Assembly: GCA_036897095.1 (NCBI GenBank)
Contig: JAYMSP010001052.1
Location: 1-36,890, forward strand
Length of the DNA: 36,890 nucleotides
Direction: 5' to 3'
DNA from: Plantago elongata
Lineage: Eukaryota > Streptophyta > Magnoliopsida > Lamiales > Plantaginaceae
The translations under genes and the position numbers were made by a program. The notes under the pieces were generated by a model. That model saw only the letters and a program-made list of their open reading frames with translations, was not told where the DNA came from and made no database searches. Positions 18,930 to 31,296 of this stretch are shown here, in pieces (position 1 is the first letter of the stretch; each line of letters opens with the position of its first letter).

Positions 18930-20639
18930 GAAGATTAAGGAGTAAGATGTGAGGAAGATTGATGAATCAGAGTGGTTTTGGCAGACCCTTTGCATAACAC
19001 TATGTTTAATTTTTTTTTTCATTTTCTTAATTTACTCAGCTGAACTTCAGAATTTATGATCTTCTTAGTTAGGGAGAAACAAAATTGATAAGGTGTAATT
19101 TTTAATGTAATAGTGTATCTTAATTCTTATTTATCGTTATCAATTAATAACCTTAATAAAGTTTACAGGACATTGAACTCATACGAAACGTTTTCTCAAA
19201 TAGGCCCTAAATATTATATGATGATACTAATATATAGGTTACTAAAATTTAAAAACATAAAAATGAAGTATGCAAGCGTTTAATCTATAATTTTACTTTA
19301 CATTACACTTTAATGTGTGACAAGTCTCAAAATTGACATATTTCCCATGCTAGTTCATTAGGGATTTCATTCTATTATTAATTTTAAATTTTTTTATATT
19401 TTATATATTATGTTAATTAGGACCATTTTTAATATTTATCTGGCCTCATTTTTTCGAGAAATCTAGTAAGGATTTATTATTTTCGTATGAACTGAACTGA
19501 ACTGTAGTATGAAAAAACCTAAGTAGAATTGAATTGAATGAATTTGATGTGAACATAAATTATTTATTTCATTAAATAAATAATTTTACTGAAAACATAA
19601 ACCACCTCTATACAAGTTTTCTAAAAAGTTTGATACTTTGTATTTAAGAAAAATTGAATTAAATTTTTTTGTGAGCCTTCAAAGTTAGAGAATAAATCTT
19701 CTGAGAGAAGATCTCTATATAATTTATTAGAGACAGATCTATATTGTTACTAAAATCATCGATGTTATCATGCAAAATACACATATTTTCAATATTAGAG
19801 TTTTTGATATGATAAATTTTTTTATTTCATTAATAATATAAACATTTTAATTATCAATATGAGTTATTTTATTGATAATATGGATATACGTTAAGAAATG
19901 ATATTGGATTAAACTGTTCTTTAAATAACAATGGTATTTGCTGATTAAAATAAAAGATGATCGGAACAGGAAGTCGTGAATGAATAATATATACAGATGG
20001 GTTTTGGCATAGTCTTGGACCGGTAATACTAGTACGTTTCCGAGGAGGCACGGGTGCTCCGACGATTTCTCCAATACAATCCCACTTCCCATCATTTCAA
20101 TTCATTCCTCTTTTCTCTCCTCCTTTCTGTCCTTTTCTCCCTCCCATTCATTTATTTACTACTATACAATAATTAATAACTCTGAAGTACTACCATATAT
20201 CTCTAAGTACAAAGTGTGCGGAAGATACATGAATCGGTACCTATTTATCATTAACTTTTCAGTTTAATGAAAAAATTTTAATAAAATTTTTATTAACACG
20301 TAATTTTTTTAAACAAGTTAGCTCATTTGATAAGCTAATTAAGTAAGTTTATTGAAGAAAAAGTTACCTGACAAGCTACCAGCTACCTAACAAACTACGA
20401 GCTAATTTTTCGATTACTGGATATCTTTTCATCTAGTTTTACTCATCAAAGTCTATATCACGAATGGAGCAGATTATCAGTTCAAAAGAGTTGGGATCCA
20501 ATTCTCCTAAGTGGTTTAATCATTACAATTTGTTTAAATAATGCCAGTAATGTGAGTAACTGTTTGAAAGTTGGAGATTCTGATGGAGCAGATTTGTATT
20601 TATAATAATGCCAGGAATCCAATCCAATCCTCATAAGTG

Positions 20640-22647
20640 GATGCGGATTTGTATTCAAATTAAAACTCAACTCTGATGAGGATATAAATAAATATAAAAT
20701 AGAGTTAGTAGCTAAAGGATATATACAATAATATAATTTTAACTATACAGAAACTCTCAATCCAGTTACAAAATTAACTCCAGTTAAAAAATTTCTAACC
20801 TTAGCTGCTAAACAGAATTGGAACTTATGTCAGATAGATGTCCATAATACCTTCCTAAATAGTGATTTAAATGAAGAAATCTATATGAAACTACCACCAG
20901 GACCTTCAATTCAGGGGGAAGATACAAATAGATATGTATGTAAGCTACATAAATCAATTTATGGCTTAAAACAGGCATCAAGACAATGAAACTCAAAATT
21001 AACAAGTATCTTAAAGAACTAGATTTTAATCAGTCTAAAAGAGAATATTCTTTGTTAACTAAAGGTACATGAAATCACTTTATTGCCTTGTTAATATATG
21101 TTGATGATATTATTATAGGAAGTCAACATCAACTTGCAATAGATTCTATCAAGACAAAATTAAAAGAACACTTTAAAGTAAGATATTTGGGATGTTTAAG
21201 GTATTTTCTTGGTTTAGAGATTGCTAAAAATGATCAAGGTTTACATATCTCACAAAAGAAGTATGCATTAGAGATTATCCAACAAGCAGGACTTTTTGGT
21301 TGTCAACCTATCATTACACCAATAGAACAAAATGTGAAATTCTCACAGAACATTTCCACTCCTCTAGAAGATCCTTCTTTTTACAGAAAATTAATTGGTA
21401 GCTAATCTACTTAACCATAACTAGACCTGATATAAGCTATTCTGTAGGGATATTTAGTCAGTTTATGCAAATTTCCAGAAAAGAAATATTAAAATATTGT
21501 TCTCGGAGTCATTAAATACATTAAAAGTGATATATGACCTGGCATTTTTTTGTCTAAAAGATCACAACCTTAATATCCTGCTCATAGTAATTCTGATTAT
21601 GCAGGATGTCTAATGACTAGAAGGGCCACATCAAGTTATTGTGTTTTGTTGGGAGATTTTCAGATTAGTTGGAGATCAAAGAAACAAGTGACAATGAGCA
21701 TGTCTTCTGCAGAAGCCAAATATAGAGCTATGGACTTTGCTTGTTGTGAAATCATCTTGATAACGACCTTTCTTAAAGATTTGCATATTGAAATAATCAT
21801 ACCAGTAAAGCTACTATGACAATCAATTTGTCATACACTTGACTAAAAATTCAGTGTTTCATGAAAGGACCAAACATATTGAAGTTGATTGTCACTTCAT
21901 TAGAGAACAAATCTCACAAAAGAAGATTGAGATTGATTTTATCAAAAGTGAAGAACAATTGGCTGACATTTTTACAAAAGTTGTAGCTTTATCTAATCTT
22001 GCTAAAACCATGATCAAGATGAGCATCATGAATTCATATGTTCCTCTTGAGGGGGAATATTGGAAATTCTTGAATAAAAAGTTAAATAAAAGGACTGAAA
22101 TTTACAATTTACTTGGACTAGATTGCAAAGAATTTAAAACTATGAGGACCGGAATAGAAGGCGCGAATAAGTTACATGCTAACTTAGAAGAGAAGAGAGG
22201 AAGGAGGGATTCGACTATAAAACATAAAAACAACTTGTGCCTCTCTAGACCAATCAGACCAATCAGAAACATAGTTGTTAAACAAATTGTTACGATTTTG
22301 TTCAACGGAGACAAAATCATTGAAGTGGAAGAAGACAGAATGAGCTGCAGCAACATAACAAGTACACTGTAGTACTTTGCCATCTTCACCGTCGATTTCC
22401 AGCTCAACGATAGGAGATCAAACCAAGTACAGACACGAGCCTTGATCTTCAACATGTTGGCTAGTTATTTTGTTTTTGGTTCATATATTATGGAGGCTAC
22501 TAGCTAGGTTAAATTTAGGTCTCAATACTACTTGTAGTAGTATATATATGAGTGCCTTGTTCTTCTTTCTCTTCATGTAATTTACTCCATATTTTCGAAA
22601 TACAACTTTTCCTCCTTCTCTCTTCGAGTGTTTCTTGTTTTCTAACA
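20640..22647 (+). mobile_element. 5'-truncated Ty1/copia retrotransposon (reverse transcriptase, RNase H, 3' LTR)
   Basis: The plus strand carries decayed Pol sequence of Ty1/copia type. It begins inside reverse transcriptase near 20653 (VFKLKLNSDED, then LVAKGYIQ). This is followed by NWNLCQIDVHNTFLN, YGLKQASRQ and the catalytic YVDD at about 21097-21108. RNase H follows, with SWRSKKQVTMSMSSAEAKYR and HIEVDCHFIREQ up to about 21970. Numerous stops and frameshifts break it (for example TAA after GYIQ, TGA in place of Trp after ASRQ, and a break after RKLIGS). A purine tract, gagggggaa, precedes the 3' LTR. Gag, protease, integrase and the 5' LTR are missing, so the copy is dead. Confidence 0.93.
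22058..22647 (+). repeat. 3' LTR of the copia remnant
   Basis: The LTR starts right after the purine tract (gagggggaa) as TATTGGAA, a one-base change from the usual TGTTGGAA start. It ends in the typical TTTTCTAACA at 22647. It is about 590 bp long. Inside are CCAAT-like repeats (about 22249-22266), a TATA-like ctataaaac (about 22215-22223) and a pyrimidine-rich ctccttctctcttcgag segment near the end. Boundaries are inferred from LTR conventions since no 5' LTR is available for comparison. Confidence 0.65.
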
Positions 22648-25600
22648 GTTTTACTATTGAACTTGCAATTCTATGTGTTAGATGATGTATATCTTACTTC
22701 CACTTATATCATTATTAACCCTTTCTTAATTTAGCCAAAAGTCCGAGCCATAGTGGAAATGAGGGAGAATATATAATCCCAATGAGAAGAAGATCAACAT
22801 TAGGTTCTACACAACAAAACTATATAGCTAAATGATCGATTAACTCAACAAAGCATGCATGCAGAATTATACAATATGGTTCGCAAAATGAAGTTGCAAA
22901 TTTAAACGAAAGTAGGCGTGCAATTACGGTCAATAATCCTGCAAAGATTTTATGGGGATTAATGAGCTCAGTTTTACATAAATTAAAGAAGCTAGCTAGC
23001 TCACTTTGTCGATCCATGCCTTTAAATTAAGATATATAACCATCTTACTCTACAATAGTTAAACCACCAATTACTAAGATTACAAGTGTAGACAAAGTGT
23101 GATTGTATAATATTTAGAGTATCTCGAAGGGTGCAAAAAACTCAATGGTAACTTTGACCGTTGAATATCAACGTCATACAATCCAATTTTACAATGTAAC
23201 TCTAGTACAAAATTCATACTTTACCCCAATGTGTATCATTTGTAATCATAATTTCAATATTTTACGAGCCTTACTAAAATAAAGTGGTCTCGGGTAACTT
23301 TTGACCCTAGCTTAGAATTTTCTTATGGTTCATGGTATTTTAATACAAAAATAAAGGGTTTATAAATATCAACTTCGAAGTTGATTAAGTATTTTCACAG
23401 ATATCCACAAACAATCCATTTACACCCCTAATTCGGGTGGGCATGGAAATACAATTACTCAAACTTTAGTGAATCTACGCTAGATAAAGATAAATACGTT
23501 TAAAAAAAACTATCTATTAGAAAGGTTAAATAAAGGCTCACAAATAACGTAAACTATCAAAATGAAATAACAATCGAGCATATTCATTTTCTAGATGATG
23601 AGAATATAAGTTTAGGCCCTGGTTAGCAAAACAGTTGTGCATTTACGTAACGAGTTTGTTATTAAAAAAATTCATCAAACTTAAAAGTTAACGGTAAATT
23701 GAACCTTAATCGTATTTTAATTGCTATTTGACAATGCTTTCAGTTGAGTTATTTCCTCAATTCCGGATTAGCTATAACTAGCACAGAAGATCTATATATA
23801 GTATATATCTGGTTACAAATAATGTGGTTAATTTTACATTTATAAGCTAGCTTTGGAATAACGATATTAACTTGTTCCAATCTGTCCCTAAATCTTGATT
23901 TGACTCACTTAGTTAAACTAATATACCCCAATTGGCTAACTAGTTAATTTAATTTAGGGCCTCAAAACAAGGGTTAGTGTCCTCTTACAGGGCACATACT
24001 TGCCATTTCTTATTATTTCATCCTTTGTTTTGTAGCTCCTGCCAGTTAGCTCATTTGCATTACGTACGGATTCTTCCCTTTACAATGGTCAGTTGTTTTT
24101 TACTCGTCCATGCTAAATAAATTACAGTTTTTGTTAGAATCACCTATATCAAAATTTTAATAGCAACCGACGATAACAATTATAATGTTATAAGAGGTTC
24201 ATGCCTTCTCACAAAATTTTGAAAGATATATACGAAAAGAACACGTCTTACAAGTAGATGAAGATAAGTATAAAATGCAAGCTGAATCAAATTACATCTT
24301 CTCCATTGAAAGAGAATATTCTGAAATAATTATTATATAAGTAGATACTTAATTGAGATTAATAATCAGTTCTATTCAATTAAATTTACTGAACATAATT
24401 ATAATATATAATATAATTAAGTGGTCCGGAGTTTTGAGTAGAGAAGTGAAATATGATAAGGTGTGTCACCTGTTGTCAGTCCATGCATGAATTATCGTTA
24501 TGCTCAGTGTTGAGGCAGTAGAAAGAAAGAGTATTTTAAAAATATATAGTGATCGATCGATGAATAATGCATTTGTGCAGAAGTGGAAGACTCCCGTCTC
24601 TAGCGGGGGAGCAGTTTAATCATTAAGGAGATAGATAGAGGCAGCAGGCAGGTACATATTCCATATATATTTGGATATGGGCCGGATATCAGAAGTGTGA
24701 AAAAGTTATGGGTGTTTAAAGGCCGTCATTTCCTCATATTTTTCATACTCTTATATATCATACTAAATATTTTTATATCAAATTTAATAATAAAGTACTC
24801 TTATATTACATCTAAAATTGGTAAGGTTATAGTGTTATAAAGTTTGTTTAGTTAGTCTATATGTAACTTATAATATGAAAATATTAAAATGCTAATATGT
24901 ATGCCGTAAAAGTTACAAAAACTTGCACAAAAGAAAATATAATTTCTAAGAAAAGACCTTCCTTTTCATTAAAAATGAAAAAGATCAATTTTTAAATTGC
25001 AACCAGTCATCAGTTAGATCAATGCTCCGTGATCAGATCGAACTTTGTCTCAACTATAATTAAAAACTCACACATATACAACATTGACTTTCCTATATAA
25101 AAATCACAAATACGACACCAACTATTCAAGTTATGAAAACTCACAGACACAATATTAATTTTTTCAATTATATATATTCACAGACAAATTGCAACAAAAC
25201 CCACAAATAGATGCAAAATTAAATCTCATAGATACATAAATAAATCTCACGGTCACAGAATTAAATCTCACATTTCACTGAACATAAATATTCCTATAAT
25301 ATTAAACACTACTAATACAAATTTAAAAAATAGATCTTTTATATTTCTAATGAAAAAGCCGGTCTTTTTTAGACTTTCTCAAAATACAAAGGACCGACCG
25401 CCTTCAATATTTAATAAAAAAAAGATAAAAAAGAAGAGACAACCTCCTTAATTTTCCTTATTCTTCTTCTTTTTCTGCAAAAATAGGAGTACTATAAAAA
25501 AAAGAAAATACTATGAGGGTTGGTTTGTGGAATGGCCGAGTGGCAGAACGTAGTGCCCCGCATTTCTGACATGGAAAAGACTTGTGTCCTATCCTTAATT

Positions 25601-27637
25601 CCTAATAATACTAATCAGTGAGCTAGTACATGCACTAGTCTAGTCGTATATACTCTATATGTCACATGCCTCTCATGGGGCATGGATGGGTGTGCAAACT
25701 CGAAGGATCCTTCATTTTTTCCTTTTTTCCGCCTAAAACCTTTCAAACCCTAAACGTATACACATTACTAAAGAAATTCATGATGATAAATATTAGCCAG
25801 ACTATAATTAGGATGATGAATTTGAAGATGTATGTATTTTTTCAATTGATCTCTATAGTTGTTAATAGTTATCTACAACTGCATTAAATAATACATGTAT
25901 GTTTTAATTGATCTATGTAGTTGTTAATAGTTATCTACAACTGCATTAATACGTTAAAGCTGAAATTTTATAAAAGATTCGAAAACAGTCTTAAAATATT
26001 GTTTGGCGGCCTCACTATTATATAAAGCTCCTATTAATTTCCTCCGGATTGGAGAGTAGAACAACTCTGATCAGAGTGCTTATGATAATGTACTTACGTG
26101 AGAATTATCATTTTATATATATAACATGTAACTTGAAATGGTGAGTGAAAATGATAACGCAAAGGGGAGGGACGACAGAAAGTGCACAGCTATAGGTTAT
26201 AGCGCGTGATTTATAAATCTGAATGCATTTACCAATACTAAGCAGTACGAATGAAAGTAGTAGAATATACAAGTGAAAGATTACTAAAATGATTAATATA
26301 TAATGCTGGTTAAGAGAATCTAATGTGCTACTAGATAGCGTTGAACGTTCAAAGGCAAGATAAGATAGCCTGGGATGGGATGGGAGATTAATGGAATGAT
26401 GAAGATCCATATTCCATTCGAGATCGAGAATTATATATATGTATGTATAGCTAGATAGATCATAGATACACTTTGATTGAATTGATAGTGTTTAGATTAC
26501 GGCAAAAATTAAAGAAAAACTAAACCACATGGCTGGCCTTAGTTTCAAAGACCATGTCACATTATACTATTGTTACGATCAAGATAACTTCAACTTGGAC
26601 GACACCTATCTAGCTTTTTGGATTCACATACGTATCTTACTTACTGTACATAACAGAACAGCATACGTGTTTTTATTTAACTACTACTTGTAACATGTAG
26701 TAGTAGTAACATACATAGTTTAATCACTCAGGATACATCATATCTGCATATTCTATCTATATATACTTCTTAGATAGAGTTAGCTATCTATCTATTTGGC
26801 GATTGTCAAGTGTTTGTGTTGGTATTATTAGAAGCAATCTGTGCAACTTTTCTATGTTTGGTAAAACAAACTAATTTATGTGCATACATTGAATTAATTA
26901 CCTCCTTCATTTGTTTTGGATAGATGCCCAAAATTTCAAACACCTATATTCAAACGTGAAATTTCATGATACTATAGTTAAATTATGTTATCTTGAACTT
27001 AAAATTTATTCAATTTAATGTAGTAGTTCATTAGTTATATTTTATACTACAAATCAATGAAAAAAAATATTATCTTAGTTGTCTTGAAGAGTTAAAAAGG
27101 GTAACGTTTTTAAATGGTAAAATGTATATAGGAGCCCTAATCTTCATTATATTTTTCTAGTTTCACTACTGATAATGATTCTTGAAACACTTGGTGAATT
27201 ACCATGTTTGTATTTTAAATATAATTGCTCGTGTATTCCATTCCCCAAGTACTAGGCACATAAAGTAATTGTAAACCCTAATTAGTCATATGATATTAAA
27301 TGAGTAGTTAATTAATTAACAATAATAGCATAGTAAATGGTGCATGTTTCAAGAGGCTTCTTAATTAGGAGTTGTTAGGCATAATTCTGCATACCAGTCA
27401 AAACTCTCATACTAAACAATTCAATATCTCACTTATTACTCATGTTTGCTTCAAATGACCGTTCTACCCCTCCTTCTCAGCCCTAACTTCATGAAATCAT
27501 AGAGCTTTTTGGGATTAGTGTCTTGCCTGCTCTGCCCTTCATTTACTTACAGTGGCACCCCATTTATGGCCAACAAAATCTTGAGAGAGAACAAAAAAAA
27601 AAAGAAAAGAAAAACTTTAATTTGTTTTGCTTTTGCA
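22648..27637. other. Five-kilobase region upstream of BABY BOOM, no gene seen
   Basis: AT-rich with no credible coding region on either strand. It holds a 62-bp-offset duplication (25828-25949) and low-complexity runs. It is the natural place for distal regulatory elements of the BBM gene, whose expression in the plant is tightly restricted, but I cannot point to a specific site. Confidence 0.55.
25828..25949 (+). repeat. Tandem duplication with 62-bp period
   Basis: A perfect 30-base block (gttgttaatagttatctaca and the following ten bases) occurs at 25858-25887 and again at 25920-25949. The preceding 25-30 bases (atgtatgt...aattgatct) are also duplicated with small changes. Two units, probably a recent slippage or unequal exchange product. 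Confidence 0.9.
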
Positions 27638-27649
27638 TATAAAATAAAA
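27638..27649 (+). promoter_or_regulatory. Candidate TATA box of the BBM gene
   Basis: TATAAAATAAAA lies about 270 bases before the BBM start codon, followed by a pyrimidine-rich leader (ctttcctcttcttctcttc). Position and sequence are plausible for the core promoter. The long leader is inferred; a 5' UTR intron cannot be excluded. Confidence 0.35.
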
Positions 27650-27910
27650 TCTCCACTTTGCTTTGAAACTACTAAAATCTTTCTCCCTTTGAATTCTTGG
27701 ACCTTTCCTCTTCTTCTCTTCATATCTTGCCCTCCATAACCAAACGAAACTAAGTACAAAAAGAAGAAAGTGTTTAAAAAGAAAAAGAAAAAAACTCTTC
27801 AACTTTCTTACTTTGTACTTCATGCATGAACTGTAGTACTCCCACTAGTTTGACAAGATAAATATCATCATCTACTTCATTTCTCTCATTTCATTTTCAC
27901 CTAGAGTAAA

Positions 27911-30900
27911 ATGACTCCAATGAACAACTGGTTGGGTTTCTCGCTTTCACCACAAGAACTCAACTCACAAACTCACCACGAGTCACAAAACTCGGTCTTC
28001 AACTCAGATGGTGATCACCAAGTCTCTAGTGATTGCTTTGATCTATCTTCTCATGAAAACTCGGCCATGAATCTTCCTTCTCTTAACCTTCCTCCAACTC
28101 CCTTCTCCTTTCTTCAGGGTTTCAACCGAAACACCTCTCAGTCTCAAGGTTAGTCCATACTCATTTACTACATACAAATTTACGAATAATTATATTCGAA
28201 CGTTACTCTAAAACTAGTAAGTGTTTTAGTTGGTTTTTCCTAGTCCTAATAGGAAAAAATCGATTTTCAGAAGAATTACTCTTTGAATTTAACGAAAAGA
28301 AAATGATTTTATGTGAAAATGATAACTTTAAATTAAAATCATATAGTTGTAGAACAAATACTATGTGCTCAAGTAGGATTATGTTATAGGGTTTGTCAAT
28401 GGCAAATATTTTTATTCATCTCATTGCAGTGCAAATAGTTCTTTTGATATTATTTTCCTGTTTTTTGTGTTTTTGTTTATACAGATTGGAACATGAAGGA
28501 AATGAGTATGAACACATATTCATGCAATAGCCAAAATCTACAAGAGAATCAAGAAACACCAAAGCTGGAGAATTTCTTAGGCCATTCATTCAATACTACT
28601 CATGATCATAATCACCAATCAAATATCCCAACTCATTATCATCAACATCAATCCATTACCAATGACAATACAAACTCTTACAACATCTACCAAGAAAATG
28701 ATACTAACAACACCAATGGTAACATTGGGCTTTCAATGATCAAGAACTGGTTACGAAACAACCCGGCCCCACCCCACGTGGTCGAAAACAAGGCTGAAGA
28801 TGAAGTGGTGCAGCCGCAGGGTCAGGCGCAGAGTTTGTCGCTGTCTATGAGCACTGGCTCACAAAGTTCAGCACCATTGGCACTTGTCAATGGCAATGCA
28901 GTGGAGAGCTGTACCTCGGACGGTAGCAAGGTACAACTGGCTAATGCGGTGGAGGGTACTACTCAGGCTGCAAGTGGTGCAATAGAGCCCGTGCCTAGGA
29001 AGTCCATTGATACGTTTGGACAACGGACTTCTATTTACCGTGGTGTAACAAGGTGATTGAAATTTAATTTAAACTTTTTGTTCTCTTTTTAATAGTTTGA
29101 TTTGATTGCTTAAATTGGAAATTTAGTCTTAAAAGTTATTTATTAAATTAAATAATCACAGGCATAGATGGACTGGTAGATATGAGGCACATTTGTGGGA
29201 TAATAGTTGCAGAAGAGAGGGACAAACCCGTAAAGGAAGGCAAGGTATGAAACTAAGTGTCTCCCATTACCAAATGTTACAAATTACTCAACAATTCTTT
29301 TATTTTTTTGGTGAATTTTTTTAATATGATTTCTTGATTTTAACTGTTGCTTTTTTGTCTCCAAATGCTTGTCTTTGGATGCATGATTCAATGTTACTGC
29401 AGTTTACTTGGGTAAGTGCATTTCTCCATTTTTTTCTCTTAATGTTAATTTCTATTATCTTATGTAGTTTAATTTCAAGTTCATGAACCGTGACTTGACA
29501 TTGTGTCGATGCTTTTGTAACCTTGGTTATCTAGCTTATATCATATAATAACAATTGAAAAATAAAATTCTTAGGTTTAATGGGAAAAAAATCTTTAAGA
29601 ATGTGATTTTGAATTGAACAAATGGTCTTATAGGTGGTTATGACAAGGAAGATAAAGCAGCAAGATCATATGATTTAGCAGCATTGAAATATTGGGGAAC
29701 TACAACTACTACCAATTTCCCGGTAAGTCATTTTGCCAAGCAATTAAAATTATTAAACCAGATTAATATAGATGTTTTAAGGTGTTTTTAATTATATTTT
29801 GTTGATTTTAAATGATTGTTAAGCAAGTACATATGATTAAATTTACAGACTAGCAACTATGAGAAAGAAATAGAGGAAATGAAGCACATGACCAGGCAGG
29901 AATATGTAGCATCTTTAAGAAGGTAAATAAATTTATAAGAACTTCGGATTACAAAAAAAAGTAATCTTTAGCTAGCATTTTTGTATGTCATGTTAAATAT
30001 TGACAATTCTCAAAAATGCAGAAAGAGTAGCGGATTCTCTAGAGGGGCTTCGATTTACCGTGGAGTAACCAGGTATATATGTGTATACATAAATTATTTG
30101 ATCAATAAAAGTTTTGAGACGGATATCGCCTTTTCAGCTTAATTGACATTTAATTCGAAACTACTTTGAATAGTTGAAAAACCATTTATCCTATGTAATG
30201 CAATTTTACAATTATTTATTTTTGTTTTGGAAAGTCTTGATATTTTAGTAATCCGAAACATATCACAAAACCGAAAATTCCAATAATGGCTATGATTTTT
30301 CATGACAAACAGACATCATCAACATGGAAGGTGGCAAGCAAGAATTGGAAGAGTTGCAGGAAACAAGGACCTTTACTTGGGAACATTCAGTAAGCAATCC
30401 AACTAAACATTCAATTTGAATCAAGCATAGTGTCTTTTTTCTCTAATTTTACAGTTTTTGTTTTTTTAACAAAGTTTAAATAAAATTTTGGTTTGGACAT
30501 TGTGCAAAAGTATCTTCTTGCTAAAAGGATTTTTGGAATCTTGTAAACTTCAGGTACACAAGAGGAAGCAGCAGAAGCATATGACATAGCAGCCATCAAG
30601 TTCCGTGGCCTAAATGCTGTAACAAACTTTGAAATCAATCGATACGATGTCAAAAGCATCATGGAAAGTGCCACTCTTCCAATTGGTGGAGCGGCTAAAC
30701 GCTTAAAGGATGCAGAAAACGCTGAAATGGCTCTAGAACTGCACCGTGCAAGTGAAGGAAACTTGACTGGGTACGGATCAGGTGGCTCCTGGCCTACAAT
30801 TGCGTTCCAACAGCAAGCTCATCACCAGCCATTGAGCATGTACCCTTATGCTCACCCTCGTATGTGGTGCAAACAAGAGCAGCAAGATCAGGATGCGTCT

Positions 30901-31296
30901 CACAGTTTTGGCAATGACATTCATCATCAGCTTCAGCTTGGAAACGCACAAAATCTACTCCAAACATCCATCTTGCACAACCTGATGGGCATGGATTCGA
31001 CAAGTGTAGGTTCAGATACTAACATCTATGGGGCTAATGGGAGTTTCGGCTTGCCAATGATGGGAACTGTCAACAGCCAAGATCATAATGTGACTAGTGA
31101 TCAAAATGGTTTCGTCACGGAAGATGATCAGGGCATGTATGGATCAACAGATGGATATCAACAGGCGCGGAATTTGTATTATCAATCTCAGCAATCATCA
31201 TCAGGCGAATTAACCAACTGGATTCCGACTGCAGTGCCAACTATTGCTTCTAGGGCTAACAACATGGCGACCTTCACAGTGTGGAATGACGCGTAA
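27911..31296 (+). CDS. BBM: BABY BOOM / PLETHORA4-type AP2/ERF transcription factor, 9 exons
   Basis: This encodes a euANT-clade AP2/ERF factor of the BABY BOOM type. In other plants these nuclear regulators act in embryo and root-meristem development. Exons: 27911-28148, 28485-29052, 29162-29244, 29403-29411, 29634-29722, 29849-29922, 30022-30072, 30313-30389, 30554-31296; all junctions are GT-AG and the total is 643 residues. Exon 4 is a 9-base microexon completing VYLGG in the first AP2 repeat, a conserved feature of this family. The N-terminus ([11 protein letters not shown]), [13 protein letters not shown] and [11 protein letters not shown] are typical BBM/euANT motifs. AP2 repeat 1 spans about 262-329 and repeat 2 about 365-422, with the linker [19 protein letters not shown] between them. 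The protein ends FTVWNDA, as in BBM homologues. No miR172 target-like sequence was noticed in the coding region, as expected for this clade. The gene appears intact. PLT1/PLT2 are less likely given the N-terminal motifs. Confidence 0.95.

Larger units (their letters stand above)
16562..20639. other. Four-kilobase gene-free AT-rich region
   Basis: No credible gene on either strand; most ORFs are short and of AT-driven composition. Identified content is a Stowaway-like MITE (17154-17395), a 70-bp-offset duplication (18825-18929) and a GC-richer patch at 19985-20095 followed by a pyrimidine-rich tract (20100-20150). The rest is probably old transposon debris. Confidence 0.6.

Noticed and set aside
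22102..22455. 117-codon minus-strand ORF in the copia LTR
   Set aside because: It lies wholly within the LTR, antisense to the element, and is not recognisable as a protein.
25530..25600. tRNA-like start (tggccgagtggcag) resembling the 5' part of tRNA-Leu or tRNA-Ser
   Set aside because: Only the D-arm-like words match. No anticodon arm, GGTTCGAATC T-arm or closing acceptor stem could be found.
27509..27739. 76-codon ORF just upstream of BBM
   Set aside because: It overlaps the TATA-like element and the A-rich leader and contains a KKKKKRK run from poly(A); it looks like 5' regulatory sequence.
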